Of a DNA stretch of 64,000 bases, positions 51,351-64,000 are shown one piece after another. Under the pieces are notes generated by a model. That model was given only the letters and a program-made list of their open reading frames with translations. It searched no databases and was not told the origin of the DNA. The stretch is from Manduca sexta (lineage: Eukaryota > Arthropoda > Insecta > Lepidoptera > Sphingidae). The stretch spans positions 12,545,826-12,609,825 of the forward strand of contig NC_051140.1 of assembly GCF_014839805.1 (NCBI RefSeq), in the 5' to 3' direction. Positions within the stretch are counted from its first letter, which is position 1, and each line of letters begins with the position of its first letter. A program made the position numbers and the translations under genes.

Positions 51351-54300
51351 ACAACAGCAACAACAACAGCAACAACAACAGCAACAGCAACAACAAGCAT
51401 TACACAGACATCAGGTACATATTTTATTTATATATAACAAAAATAATTACCAAATATTTGGACCCATTTTACAATAATAGATAAATTCAATGTTTTGATA
51501 ATATACACAACCTCATAATTGTTTGTATTCTGTTTGTCTTTGATAGACAGTTTTCACTATGGTAAAATATTACAATGCGTTGTCAGTTATTACATACACT
51601 GTTTTTCTGTGTTTATTGTCACACATTGACATGTAGGGTTTTTTCAAATGATGACAAGTTATTGTGTAGCATAAAGTTTGACAAATGGTTTATTTGTAGG
51701 TTTACTACACCTCTGATTTACCAGTGGATGCTCAGGTTGTGTTGCAACAGGCACAGCAGATCCTTGATGCATCTCTGATGCAACAGCAAACTCCACAACG
51801 TCCTCAACATGTATGTCCGATGACTAAATTGTGTATTACATTACTATGCACTTTTTAGGAGAACATATCATAAGGTTGTAGAATCTATAAAAATGATGCT
51901 TAGCATGATGTCACTTTTAACTTGGTTTTTTAATACTTTTATTTTAGCATTTGATTATTGTCTATTATTGTAAAAGACAGTGAAGTAATTTTGACAAAAC
52001 AGTATAGAACACACAGTGAAATATGCAGTTAAACACTCACATAGATGTATTCATAGCCAGAATAAATTTTACATGTATGCAATAGGTTATTTTCCTCTCA
52101 GGTTTAGTATGTTATTTAAAAAAAATATATATTTGTGTAAATTAAACATAATCATTTAAAAAATGTGGCATTAATTAATACTTTATATATTAATAAGAAG
52201 AATTGTAATTAACAAACTCTGAAATAAGAAAATTCATACTACCTTTTTGGAAACCCCTTGTATACTGAGTTTATTATTCTTAAAGACAATACTATGCAAC
52301 AAAATTGCAAAATTGAGAGTACATAAATCGTTTTTTATCCATCTTTTTGGAGCTGACCATACATTATTTAAAAGAAAGCACACAGCAATTACTGTTAAAA
52401 TGTGGATGCTAGGCACTGAAATAGAGGTATGAGAATGGGACCTATAAAGTGACAATAATAACACCCCAAATTGATATAGCAGTACTATATCAATTTAGCA
52501 CATAATGTATACAAATTACGAAAATGCCTATTATTGATATTATCAGATTATTCATTATTTTTAGGTGGGTGTATAAAAACTTTGTTTTTGAAAAAAAATT
52601 AAGGAACAAACCCTATAACCATAGGCACAATCGGAAAAAGAACAATTAATCACCCATTAAATTTAATTATACAAAAGTTAGCCTTGTTTTAATGTGATTT
52701 GGACCTATTTTTATTCAATTATCAGTAGTTGTTTTATATCAAAAAAATACTACTGTTTCTTTATCAGATATGCATAAACTAAAGGCACTTGTTAAACAGC
52801 AGTTTTTTTTTACATGGACATGGTTGAGTTTTAATTCACTTGGAGCATTCCACAGTCGAATACGAATAAATAGTCTATGAACTTTCTGTGATCATGTGGG
52901 ACAATAAAAAATGCGCTTGGACGAAATTTAATCTACTTATTTATCTCGGTGTTAAATATTTACATTAAATCTCATATGGGTATTTTAAAATTATTTTTAC
53001 TCTCTCTTCTATCAGGATTGTCTTGGAAACAATTCAATTTATTTACAGACATTTGTGGAAATCTAACAGTAATTTTCTTTTTAAAGCTCAGAAAACTTTT
53101 ATCGTAATTTTGGCCTAACACTTTCTGTTTATTTTTATTGCACTAGGATATTGAAATGTGGTGATGTGGTGTAGAAATATATAATAGCAACAATCAAAGT
53201 TTAAGAGCGTAACATTACGCTTTTCCATGGAATGCTCCGCCTGTAAATAATAGTAATATTGGTCATAGTATTTCACCACAGTATAAAATGGAATGCTTTG
53301 CTTCTTGTCTGGTGCCTAGCCCTATTAACTTGAATATCTTGTAGACATTTAGCAGGCCTAACACATTTAACATGCATACTATTATTTGATGGATTCCTGG
53401 TATTGTAAGTGGGTTTAAATTACTCAATCTTTGTGAAAAAATTCTTAATGTGTAATAAATATAACTGAATATAGAAGAGGCAACTTAGGCTGCTGCTAGT
53501 CAGACGGACTACATGCCTACTAGGCTTATAATCTTAAAAAAATGTATGTGCATTTGTATTACTCAAGTGCACCAATTTGTCATACGACTTAATCTGACTG
53601 TGCGAAGTTGGTGTCAAAATCCGCATTTAATCCAATAAGATCACACATGCAGTCCGTCTGATAGAACTGTCAATTTGATTAAATTTGATTTCCTTAACAA
53701 ATTATTGTTTGCCAGCAGCTAGTGAGTCCAGGACACGTTCTATCTCAGCCTACTGTCATACATCCTGCGCAACAACCGCCGCCACAGCCGCCGCCTCTTC
53801 CGCCTCAGCCGCAACATGCTCCTCAGCAATCTGTTAGTATCATTAAAAACGATAAGGCCATGACGGGCCATATTAAACGATATCTCCCAGAGATATTCTT
53901 ACTTTAGGGCGTACTTTTTGCGATTTATTAAAAAGTAATAAGATATTCATGTTTCTCTTATTACTTATAGAAGACAATGCGATAAAAATCAATAAATTGT
54001 GTAAGTTCTAGAATTGTTCTCAACACGAAGTGGATGAAGGGCGGCTGTCGGATGTGCGTGATATTTTTTTATTGGACAAATACCATAGTTGTAGCATCTA
54101 TATGAATAATATATCTACATGTGTACAAAACATTGCTACTATCAACTTAACAGCATCTAAATAAATCAACAGACAGACTGACACAATGAGACTATTAGAG
54201 AACCCTGAATAACTCATACAAGAATGCAAAACATTAATAGGTAACATCACTACTAAAAATTACAGCAATCTCAATCTCAACAACAACCGCTGTCGAGAGC

Positions 54301-57300
54301 ATCGCCACAACTTATCCAGCATCTTCAACATCAGCAGCACCACCAACAAATCCACCTGCAACAACTGCAGCAACACCTGCAGCAGCAACAACACCAGCAC
54401 ATGCAGCCGCAACAGATACAGCATCAACAAGTCGTGATGCACGCGGCCTATATCAATCAAGCTGTAACTTTTTCTTACTTTCATACTTATTATTTTTTAA
54501 ATGAATAAAAATTTATTAATATGGTTATTGGTTGGATTACATGCCATCAAGGAACGCAATTTTAGTTTCCTGTATTATATACAACATTCATTTTTGTAGA
54601 ACTGACCTAACCATAAAGCTGAAACAACCAAATTAGATATTGGTATAAGGAAACACATATAAATATAAAAATGTGCAATGGATTGTGCTACTGATTCTCA
54701 ACAAACTGATAACGGAATAAATTTGTTTAGATAGTGGACTCGGGTTTGTAATGTACTAAAAATAATGTGTATATTTAAATATCAAACCACCTATCAATTT
54801 TGCCTATTGGATTTGGTGTAATGATGTCATGTAATATCATTATGAACTACTTTTAGTAAACTGAACCTAGATTATTTTTTGTTAAATATGATATAATGTA
54901 TAAGAGTAGATTTAAAGAGTCATGATTTCATAATATTAGTAGCATTTGCTTCCATCTTGCTGAAAAGGCTAGAGTTTCCATTATAAACACATTGCACAAA
55001 ATGGTTCTTTTAGAATGATGAAATAATTTAGAATATCTATCGCCAATTTCCAGGGCACGGCAAATAGGGCCCCAACTCCAAGGTTGTTGAATCAGGCGCT
55101 AAGCGCGGGCGGCGGCATGGCGCTGGTGCGCTCGCCGGGCGTCGCGGCGGGCGGCGCGGCCGGCACGCCCGTGCGCAGCGTGCGTCCGCGCCGCCTCGCC
55201 ACGCGCTCGCCGCTACCCAATGCACGTCTGCTCAACCCGCACCAGCAGCAGGTCAACTTTCCTTTACACCTCATGTTTCACTACAAACGACTTGTATTGG
55301 ATACTAAATGACAATACTAACAGATTTCTGATCCATTAACAATATATCTTCATCATCAATGCTACACATAACTTCAATTACTGAGTATTGTCTAGTACTG
55401 CACTGCATACGTTTTTCGTAAACATCAAGGGGCAAGTCTGTGCCCAGAATTGACGCACCGATGCCGTCTGACCACAGATAGTGGTCGAATCTACCAAGAA
55501 TAACTTTATAAGCATAATTTTAAAGCGACTTATTTTCGGTGGTATTGTTTTAGATACAACTTAATGTACATATTATGAATATGAATATTTGAACGTATTG
55601 TTTCCATGGCTAGTGTGGCGCGGGTTCGCCGGGCGTGTCGGCAGGCGTCGGTGGCGTCGGTGGCGTGGGCCCATCGAGCGCAGGCGGCGTGCAAGGACCG
55701 CGCGCGGTGCCGCCCCGCGTGCTCAACCCGCACGCGCATGCGCACTCCGCACACGCGTTGCACCGGCCGCCGCGTCCACGCACGCCACTGCACCAGCAAG
55801 TGCAGGTTAATAATTATATAAAATATTTCTTCAATTACTTTTTATTATTAAAGGCTTTTTCTTTATATTTCCGAGCGACAACCAGCCCGATCTATATCCC
55901 TCTAGGAGTATAAAGTTTCATAAAAATATATAACATGTATTCTGGGTTGATGGTGGTACATAAAATGTATTATGTACAATTTGACGAGATCCTTTTCGAT
56001 AAGTTACAAACCTTAATTGTAACAGTACCAAATAGAAACGTCATTATTAACAAAAATTAAATCATCTATTTGTATCCAAACAATTAGGTTGATTATCCGA
56101 TGAAGGCTGTGACCTAAGAAACCGTCCGCTCCTGAGCTTCATAGAATTTAATGGCATGTTGACGTAATGAGTCAGGCGACGAAAATTATTTTACGTCGAC
56201 ATCATGTATAAAAAGTGTAAAATACACTTTTTATAAATGATGTCGACGTAAAATAAACTATTTTTCCTCGACTCGCAATTCCGAGGAGTGTGGGCGCGGA
56301 CTTAATATGCTCCACCTAAATTGTTGCTATATAGTTGATACTCCGTATTTATAGCTGAATAATTTCCAGTACTCTCTGAAATCATTAACAAACTAAATAA
56401 AAACTGAGGCATGTTGCAATAAGTCCAAATTATTCCCTTGGAATTTTGTTTTTGTACTTTACCAGTTTTTGGAGTTATAAGTGTATAAATCTTAAAATAT
56501 TTGTGGCAGCACCCGCTCACGCAGACGCATCAACAGCACCAGCTGTCACAACATGTGATAAGTCAACAAGTTCATTCCCAGCAATTGAACCAACTTAAAC
56601 ATAACCACCATCAGGTATCTGCATTATTAAATGGAGATTATAATTCCTTTTTAAAACAGCTCAATTTAATATACCATATTATAAATGAAATATTGAAAAA
56701 TATATATCATTTAAAGAATATAAATCCCACCAGCTTGAATAAAATTCTATAGTGGCATTTCATATTTACCCATATATTTATATTAATATTAATAATTTTT
56801 GTTTTCTTGCAGATCCTTAATCAACAGAACCAAACACACTCTCAGCCTACAAGAATAATAACACCACAGGGAACAATCGTCACCCAAAGCCTACAGTCCC
56901 AAATACCCCAACACGCAGTTGTGCAACAAAACCAAAATAATGGACCTCTACCTCAGCAGAATACAATCAGCACCATTCCGCAAAGAACGTCTCCCCACCC
57001 CCAGCAAATGCAACAACAAATAAAAAAGGTCGTAGTCCAGCCCAACAATGCTAACGATATGGATGATTTAGAAGAAAGTATAACGGCAGCAATAGTTCAA
57101 AAACACCCGGTAACTGAGAATATTAGTGCGCAGCCGCCGCAATCATTTCACGCGCCGGCGCCGACGATACGACAGAACCACCCCGCTGGACCCATCGCGC
57201 AGCACCAACAAATGACGTTCACCCCGCAGCATTATCAACAGCAACAACAACAAATAACCTATGAACAGCCCCACGCACAGCAGATGCCACAGACACTCAC

Positions 57301-60300
57301 ACAATTGCTAATGGAACCTGATAACGCGGAAGAAGAACGACAAGTATTAACATTTACAAACGGACAAAGAATTACACTAGCTGAATATAAAAGGTTACAC
57401 CAAACACCACGGACACCTTTACAACAACAACAACAGCAACAACAGCAATCTAGGTAAAATTTCACAATTTGTCTATTACTACAAACAACTATATATGTAT
57501 AAAAATGTAGCAGATGTGTCTGGCTACAGATTGCTAACTAAAATTATAACTGTTTAGAGGCCTATGCCATAAACAAAATTTCTAACAGGATACGCTCAAT
57601 TAGCGGCGGCTCGCTTGTAAAAATACTTACTAACATTATGTTTACCATTGTAAAACACCTTTCCGTTACAGAGATAGCGGTCGACAGACATTAGTTAGAA
57701 GTAAAGAGCAGCAGAGGCCAGTGCAACGAGTACCGCCAATGCAAACTCAACAACAGGTTCCTCAGCATGGTGAGTACACCAGTACCGCCAAGTTAACATT
57801 ATCTTCGACTCAATAAAATTATTTGTGTATTTCCATAATTATTTTCAGAAAACAATGAAGCTACAAGTGGGCCTTCAGAGCAGTCTTCAGAACCACAATC
57901 TGCCAAAATGTTGATATTTTTACAAAATGGAGAACAGAGACTAATTACATTTACACTGCCAAAAGAAAGTTGTACGCTTCAAGAAGTTCTTGAACAGGTA
58001 TGTGCAGTTTCGTTACGATTTTATAATATTCATTAATTTAAGCAATTGTACATATACATACATACCATTTTTATTTTTTGTCAACAGGTCAATGTACCAT
58101 TTTCAGAGGAGACTCATATCCAGTGTATGCAGAATACTAGTAGTGAAATTGATTACTTTGTATCAGTTGGTACAACTACTAGAATTGAAGAAATGTTGGA
58201 AAATCATCCGGTTAGTGTTCTTCTATATTAAGGATATTTTATAATGTTATTTATATTCCTTTCCAAAAGAATATTTGTTTTTATTTTTCACATTATAGAC
58301 AGAAAGTTTTAATTGGTCTAGTCTTCCGAAAATAACATTTTTTTTTCTCATTTTATTTAATTCCAGATGTTACTGGGTGATATAAATAGTAGAAGTTCGC
58401 CAAATGTATCTCAACCTCAAAGTAGTGAAATGTCCACGCCGGAGAAAATTCAGTGTCCGGAAAATGGTTCGTTTCTAATTTTTTCAACTTTATATGACTG
58501 ATACTCACCAAATGACTTGCAAACATTTTGGAATAACTTTTTATACAAGATCAATTACATATTGAAAGTTATATATGATTGTTGTTTATAGATGTTCTTT
58601 TTTTTTCACAGTAAATAATAGTCCTGATTCTCCCGGACAACGGTCTCCGCCGCCGCGTCACGTGGACGGTATGCTGGCTGTGTGTAAATCTTGTGGCTAC
58701 ACTGGATTCAACTTTAACAGATGTGAAAGGTCTGAATTAAACAAAAGTCGCAATTTAATACATTTTGTATTCAAAATAATATGTTGGCTGTGACGCCTAC
58801 TATTATTATATTTTTAAGTCTAAAGTCCAGTATGGCGGCATATGCCAAGGGTAATATAAAAAAAAAAACTAAGGAAGTTCACACCACGCGTGTTATAATG
58901 TGGTTTATAGCAATGTTGTACAATGCATATGCTATATGTGATTTGTGATTCTTGTCGTGCTTTATTTTATTTTTTTTTATATTGTTTCAGGTGTAAAAGA
59001 GTATTTACTGAAGAGCCTAAAAGTGTACCAATACCTAGTAAAAAAGTAGAACAAAAGAAAAAGGAACCTGAAAAAACTATATTAGAAAAACAAAAGTGAG
59101 TGTTATTGTTTTACCACTCAATTGTAATTTATGTTTACAGTATCATAGAGACACCTGAAGATTCATTGTTGCACCAAACACATTTAATCAAAAAATCATC
59201 AAGTATTTGATTCGTCTTCGAAATATGTAAAAGAAACACCATCCAATATTTATTAATTCATCCATCCAGAAAATAAATAATTTAATGATACAAAGCGGGG
59301 CACAGTAGCTTACTAATACAGCAATCCGACATCCTTTCAATGTGTGCACGGTTTGATAAATATACATCATTGGATACTAATTTATTAACGTTTGACTACA
59401 TTACCCAAACTACTATCCGTCTATAAATAATTGCATGGCTTATGATGCCCTATATTTTTTAATGGAAATAAAACTAATTTTCGGATTTTATCGCGGTTTT
59501 TTAAATTATGTTTATCTCTTGACGTTTTTAAGTCATGGGACGGACTAAGTTGTTGGTCGTACGAAAAATCTAAGTTCATGTCTACTTACATTTTAGAATT
59601 ATATAATTTATTTCACTGTTGCCAGTCTGATCTTCCCAGAATGAGCTTATTTTAAAGTCTTTAGGCCGGTCTTTTAGGTTCCGAGTTAATTGAATGTAGA
59701 ACAGGATTTCAGACTTTTACCACCAAGTCTTTAACCATCTTCTCTATTAAAATTTGGGTGCTTTTTATTTTCAATAACCTCGTGAATCGTCCTAGGTAGG
59801 AATCAATGTTTTTTGGCAAGGATTCGTGGCTTGTCTAATCGCAGATAATTATTGGAGCCTTCTTCCGAGTGTTCAGAAGAAAAACGAAGTCTACAGTCGC
59901 TGATTATCTGTGTCTAGACAAGCCAATAATCCTTACTAAAATATGAACTAACGCTCGTTATCTCTATATTTATTTATGTTTATTTATATATTTATATATC
60001 AATGCACCTACCTAGTTAATTACTACACCACCTAAGTTCTCGAAAGCCTTACACTGCAGAAGACCGAAGTTCATTCCTCGCCGCCGAGGACCTCCCCGCA
60101 TTCCCCGTCCCCATGACCCTTCTAATAGTTCCGTCCCGAGTGCCGACGATTAAGGTAATGGTTAGATTGTTAGTTCGCTACGACTTCGCACATCCATAAT
60201 CGTTAATGCCTCATCCTTTCCCGATGACCGTCCTGAGCCGAGGTTCGTAATCCGTTAGTGGATTGCCCTCAATATATTTGTTTAATTTTCAAGGTGCGAG

Positions 60301-61749
60301 CGTCTAAAGCGTTCACCCAAAAGCCCGGTGTGTTTATATGAGCCGACCCTTGCCTGGCTAACAAATGTAGGTTCTTGATAAAACAAACCTAAAGTTTACT
60401 GGGGGAATATTCCTGCAATAACAAGTCCACCTGTATATATTTGTATATGAAGTGCAAAAAACAACAAAATATCTTGCGAAATTTGACAATTGACCTAAAT
60501 TTGATGTTGCCCACATCAGCCCATATGCATAATCTTGTTCTTATGTATAAATCTGATTATTCCACTACTAATTAGTTCCGTTATACGAGATATAGAAACT
60601 CTGTTATAAGGATTATTGTTATGAATATAATTTTCATCTCCGATAAGGCATGTAAAACTACCCTCTTATATTGTTTACCTATTCTTCTTAGACTTATGCA
60701 TTCTAACCAGTTTTAAGCACTTTTTGTCAATATCAATAAAAATTTGGATACAATAAAATTTTAGAACCACTGAGTACTAAAAAGCGCCCTCCGTCAACTG
60801 TTACTAACATTCATTACGAGCCTTGTTGGGCTATAATGTTTAACTCGAATTTTTTATTACAGTGCATGCAGTGAAGGTATTAAACTTAATTTATTAAAGA
60901 CTACAATGAAGACATATAATAAGACAGTAAGTTCCCATTATAAATTTTATACTTATGTCAATATGTAATAACATCACTATGAACATGATTACTGTAAAAT
61001 AAATTTCATCTAAAATATTGGCTTTAAGAATAAAACTATAAAGAATATGTTTGTTCAATGAAGACAAAATATTAGAAGTGCTTAAAATTATGAAAGATTT
61101 ACTCATGAATAAAAATAATTCTTGATAATAGATAAATTTGTCTTATACAAATGTTGGGCATATACATCATAATTTATGTTTATTTCATAAAATGAAAAAT
61201 TCATTTTTTTAAACAAAGAAAGAATATGCTGCATGAACTTATCAACTGTAATGTTTTTATGTTTAGCCAGTACAAGAGAAAAAACCAACAAGAGTAAGAA
61301 AACCAAGAGGCAAACAGCCCGACCCAGAGCCCGTGATATTGACCCTTAGTTCAGACGAAGAAGACTCAAATAGTTCAATGATGAGTAATCAGGTAAATAT
61401 TGCAAAATATTATCACACATTACAGTAAAAAATTATTAAAGAATTATTGTTTGCATATACATATATAAATAGTGATGAATAACTGTTCGAGCATCTGTTA
61501 GTATTCCTTTTTCTACTTGTCATTATAATTCTCATTTCGTTTTATGTTAGACTACTGATCAAATTGCAAATTCATCAAATTGTGCTTGCTCTCTTGGAAC
61601 TGCGCGAATTCTAATTATGTAGTTACTACTACATTTAAAAAAAAATATTTTATATTTTTAGAATGAATCAATTAGTATGAAAGAGCCCTCGCTAAGTGAG
61701 ATTGAAGGCGGCACACCAGACAGCGGTATTGGACTTGACCAAATGGACG
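50360..61749 (+). CDS. Long Gln-rich nuclear-type protein with C4 zinc-ribbon-like motif; possible N-terminal half of a SENP6/7-like (velo) protein; 3' end outside window
   Basis: Eighteen plus-strand exons join in one frame: 50360-50491, 51121-51414, 51700-51810, 53716-53832, 54266-54463, 55054-55251, 55614-55805, 56510-56614, 56813-57450, 57672-57769, 57849-57997, 58088-58210, 58367-58466, 58612-58729, 58991-59095, 60863-60926, 61267-61392, 61662-61749; about 985 residues so far. It begins MAQYFQIVGQGHSLTIEDLQ. Residues up to about 690 are Gln/Pro/His-rich, with a run of 31 Gln at about residues 106-136. A folded-looking segment (about 715-785) starts MLIFLQNGEQRLITFTLP. A CxxC-x9-CxxC motif (Cys 843, 846, 856, 859) follows, then a Lys-rich stretch, KKPTRVRKPRGKQPDPEP, VILTLSSDEEDS and GGTPDSGIGLDQMD. 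The SSDEE segment recalls SENP6/7 SUMO proteases, but no catalytic domain is in the window, so that name is a weak inference. The start follows an acceptor by 14 bases. Confidence 0.82.
51289..51396 (+). repeat. Coding CAA/CAG microsatellite (polyglutamine)
   Basis: Four Gln codons, one GCA (51301-51303), then 31 uninterrupted Gln codons (51304-51396) of mixed CAA and CAG. The mixture slows slippage, but length variation is likely. It explains long polyLeu and polyAsn frames in other readings. A second run of nine Gln ends exon 56813-57450. Confidence 0.95.
56186..56256. repeat. Near-perfect inverted repeat, 34-bp arms, 3-base loop
   Basis: The left arm 56186-56219 (TTATTTTACGTCGACATCAT...) and right arm 56223-56256 are reverse complements with one mismatch, joined by AAA. 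Outside the arms weaker pairing continues (GGCGACGAAAA against TTTTTCCTCGAC). It lies in the 55806-56509 intron of the Gln-rich gene. It may be a hairpin-type MITE or a transcribed foldback. Confidence 0.85.
59818..59934. repeat. MITE-like element with ~35-bp imperfect terminal inverted repeats
   Basis: AAGGATTCGTGGCTTGTCTA (59818 on) pairs with TAGACAAGCCAATAATCCTT (59915-59934) and continues inward through CAGATAAT/ATTATCTG, about 30 of 35 positions. The 45-bp centre has its own CTTCTTC...GAAGAA pairing. It lies in the intron 59096-60862. Confidence 0.65.
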
Positions 61750-61771
61750 GTAAGTAACTTTTATAAAAAAA

Positions 61772-62053
61772 CTAGCTTTTGCTCGCGGCTTCGCCCACGT
61801 GTAGGCCTTTTCCGGGATAAAAGTCCCACTATATATTTTCCCGGGATAGTAGCCTATAACCTTCCCAGGGTCTTATACTATCTCCACACCAAATTTTGCT
61901 TTCTTATACCACGTCATATGTCACGTCCGGACATAGGATACTTTTTTACGATTCTGATTCTAAGCTACCTCCACCAATTTTCAGCCAAATCGGTTCATCC
62001 GTTCTTGAGTTATAAATAGTGTAACTAACACCACTTTCTTTTAAATATATAGA
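61772..62053 (-). mobile_element. Short Helitron-like element in the last visible intron of the Gln-rich gene
   Basis: The plus strand starts CTAGCTTTTGCTCGCGGCTT and ends AAATATATAGA, between A61771 and T62054. On the minus strand this is TC...hairpin...CTAG. It is 282 bp and starts only 22 bases after the donor of exon 61662-61749. It belongs to the same subfamily as 7961-8395 (both carry GAGTTATAAATAGTGTAACT). Confidence 0.65.
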
Positions 62054-64000
62054 TATATAAATTCTTAAACTTCAAAAAATATATATAGAAGAGTGTATCA
62101 TTATCAAAGGAAAACAATCGGCATACAGAAGCTTAAAATTGAATTGTATTATAATTCAGTTTGAATCTAGACATATTTAACGGAACATCGCAGATGAGAA
62201 AATACACTCAGTCTTAAATAAATGTATATGCGGAATATCTTTTTGTTATCATATACATTTATTTGGAGCTCTGACCTTTAATGTGCGTGAATCTGTAAAT
62301 TGGTCAATATTAGAATCATCAGATGATAAAACAAATTTTGCATGATTTTCGATATTAATTTAAAAGAATCATAACGAAAATAAATATCTACTCATCTATC
62401 TTCCTACTAGTGATGTTGCGGATATCCGTATCCGCAGACATTCAAGGGAGAAGAAATAGTAAGTATCCGTTAATTATTCGACGGATTTTTAACGGATCTT
62501 TTAACGTATGCATTTTCAATACTTAGATATAATTCTATACAGACTTATTTTATGTTCCCTGAAAACCTATTAGATTTTCAGTAAATTTTAAATAAGCTTG
62601 TATATAGGTGATTAGCAGTGAAATATTATTGAAGTCCATTCTATTAATATTTATTTCTTAAAATCAAATATTTGTCACTTTTATATTGCAAACATTTATC
62701 GTAGCGAGTTATCATACGGATACCGCACCGACATTGATTGAGTAATAAAGTTAGGATTCGTATTCGCGGATATACTTTATTTAAGACTTCGAGATTAAAA
62801 TCTGAAGATGCAACGAAGCGGTAGGTCGGTATAGAAACTTAAGTGTTTTGTGTTTTGGAACCTGAGTGCCGTGACTATTACGCCAAAGTGCGTTACTCTG
62901 CGATAGTTTGGTAAGTATAACGGTCTATGGTATTCATGTAAGTTATAGATTCGACTTCTATTGGTCGCCGACGGCTTTATTGGTGTAGTTTTTTTTTTTT
63001 ACCTTACAACTTACTTATAAATGTATGGAAATATGATCAGGAAAGTGTACGTTTTCTTTCTTCTTTCTTTCTTGTTGAAAGTGTTAAACCATTTTCACAC
63101 AGCCCCCTGCTTCCGGACCGACTACTGGATCGTGGTAGGTATTTGAGATATAATTGAATTTCAGGCCATGACGTATACTACCTACCATATAAAAAAAAAA
63201 ACATGTTACATCAATAGAAGCGTAATTAAATATTGACTTTTTAGTGAAAAAATTAAAAATATTACAAACGACGAACATAGTGCTAGTACCATAAAAAACA
63301 GGTAAATAAAAAGAACTAAAGCATAAATAAAAATGTATTAAAGAGGATATTCCAACTTTGGCGTCCAACGGCAACGCTTTTTTCGCCTTTTCCCTTTCTT
63401 TCTCTCACCAGAGATCATCAAGCTCCATGGGCTAATCAATGACAGCACATCTCAGATGAGAGGTTTGGAACAGCTCCATTTTTTTCTGCGATAGCAAATT
63501 AGACGTTTTCCTCCTCCAGGAAAAGTGTCTTATACCCTCCCAGGGAAACCCCAATCACCCCAATTTCAACCTGGTGCGAAACGATCCCACTAGTAGCCCT
63601 AAAGGAGAGACGCAGGGCCATAGCTAAACTTGAATTTAAGGTAGGGCAGCTGTGGTTACAGCTAGGGCGGAAGTAAAAATGTTACTAGATCTGATCTGGT
63701 CAATCGATTTTTGGCTTTCTTGCCTTGTGAATATGAATGAGTCATGTTAATACTTGCGTAATTGTTAGGGTAATATACAGATTATAACAAAGTTCCCTTA
63801 AATCTCGAAAGGAGGTTATTCTACCCATCAATACGAATAACTCTTACTATGTATGGGACCAATTTCCAAATTGTGAAATAAAAAACCCGCTGCTCCATAT
63901 ATTTTGATAGAGTAGTTATGTATAATTTAGTTGATTATTAAGGTAGGGCATTGCCCCCACAATGCCCCCCCCCCCCAGCTACGGCCCTGGAGAGACGCTA
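62054..64000. other. Intronic/3' DNA of the Gln-rich gene to the window edge, repeat-bearing
   Basis: No further exon joined in frame (phase 1 expected). Near 62412-62440 and 62715-62775 there are GGATATCCGTATCCGC-like words of a kind found in insect DNA transposons. At 63612-63989, AGGGCCATAGCT and the inverse of AGGGCCGTAGCT face each other around AT-rich DNA, with a run of about 13 C near 63967-63979. The segment 63400-63600 has no recognised content. Confidence 0.4.

Noticed and set aside
51091..51484. Minus-strand polyleucine ORF and plus-strand polyasparagine/serine ORF
   Set aside because: Alternative frames of the CAA/CAG repeat in the real Gln frame.
55037..55821. Multiple GC-rich ORFs on both strands
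   Set aside because: Shadows of exons 55054-55251 and 55614-55805 of the Gln-rich gene.

Overview
The window reads as nuclear DNA of a moth or butterfly (Lepidoptera). It is AT-rich, its genes are split by GT-AG introns, and its dispersed repeats are of kinds typical of Lepidoptera: short Helitron-like elements whose 3' hairpin ends in CTAG, tRNA-derived SINEs, and decayed RTE-like LINE pieces. The gene identities come from proteins I assembled exon by exon. No database search was possible.

Layout. (1) 594-5747, minus: ORC3, origin recognition complex subunit 3. Ten exons encode about 634 residues; the C-terminal exons lie beyond the left edge. (2) 5748-11281: intergenic, rich in Helitron-like elements. 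(3) 11423-19941, minus: a complete Brachyury/brachyenteron (byn) T-box gene of seven coding exons and 469 residues. The acceptor one base before its ATG predicts a non-coding first exon upstream. (4) 19945-41716: a 22 kb stretch with no recognisable conserved gene. It holds a LINE relic, several SINEs, some GC-richer blocks that could be regulatory, and one small ORF with a signal peptide (36885-37073). (5) 41818-47248, minus: a complete CCDC6 coiled-coil gene, nine coding exons, 422 residues. A Helitron-like element sits just upstream of its last exon. (6) 50360-61749, plus: a long glutamine-rich nuclear-type protein, 18 exons and about 985 residues so far. It has a 31-Gln run, a C4 zinc-ribbon-like motif, and an acidic SSDEE segment reminiscent of SENP6/7-type SUMO proteases. 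It continues past the right edge.

The genes do not form one pathway: they cover DNA replication (ORC3), posterior-gut or mesoderm patterning (byn), a coiled-coil scaffold (CCDC6) and a probable nuclear regulator. CCDC6 and the Gln-rich gene are head to head and probably share a promoter region between about 47.26 and 47.89 kb. The structures I find most worth a second look are two sister Helitron copies that differ by exactly two 123-bp internal repeat units, a near-perfect 34-bp intronic hairpin, the Helitron beside the CCDC6 splice acceptor, and the unplaced Gln-rich C4 protein. I found no CRISPR array, rRNA gene, intact tRNA gene or bacterial-type operon.
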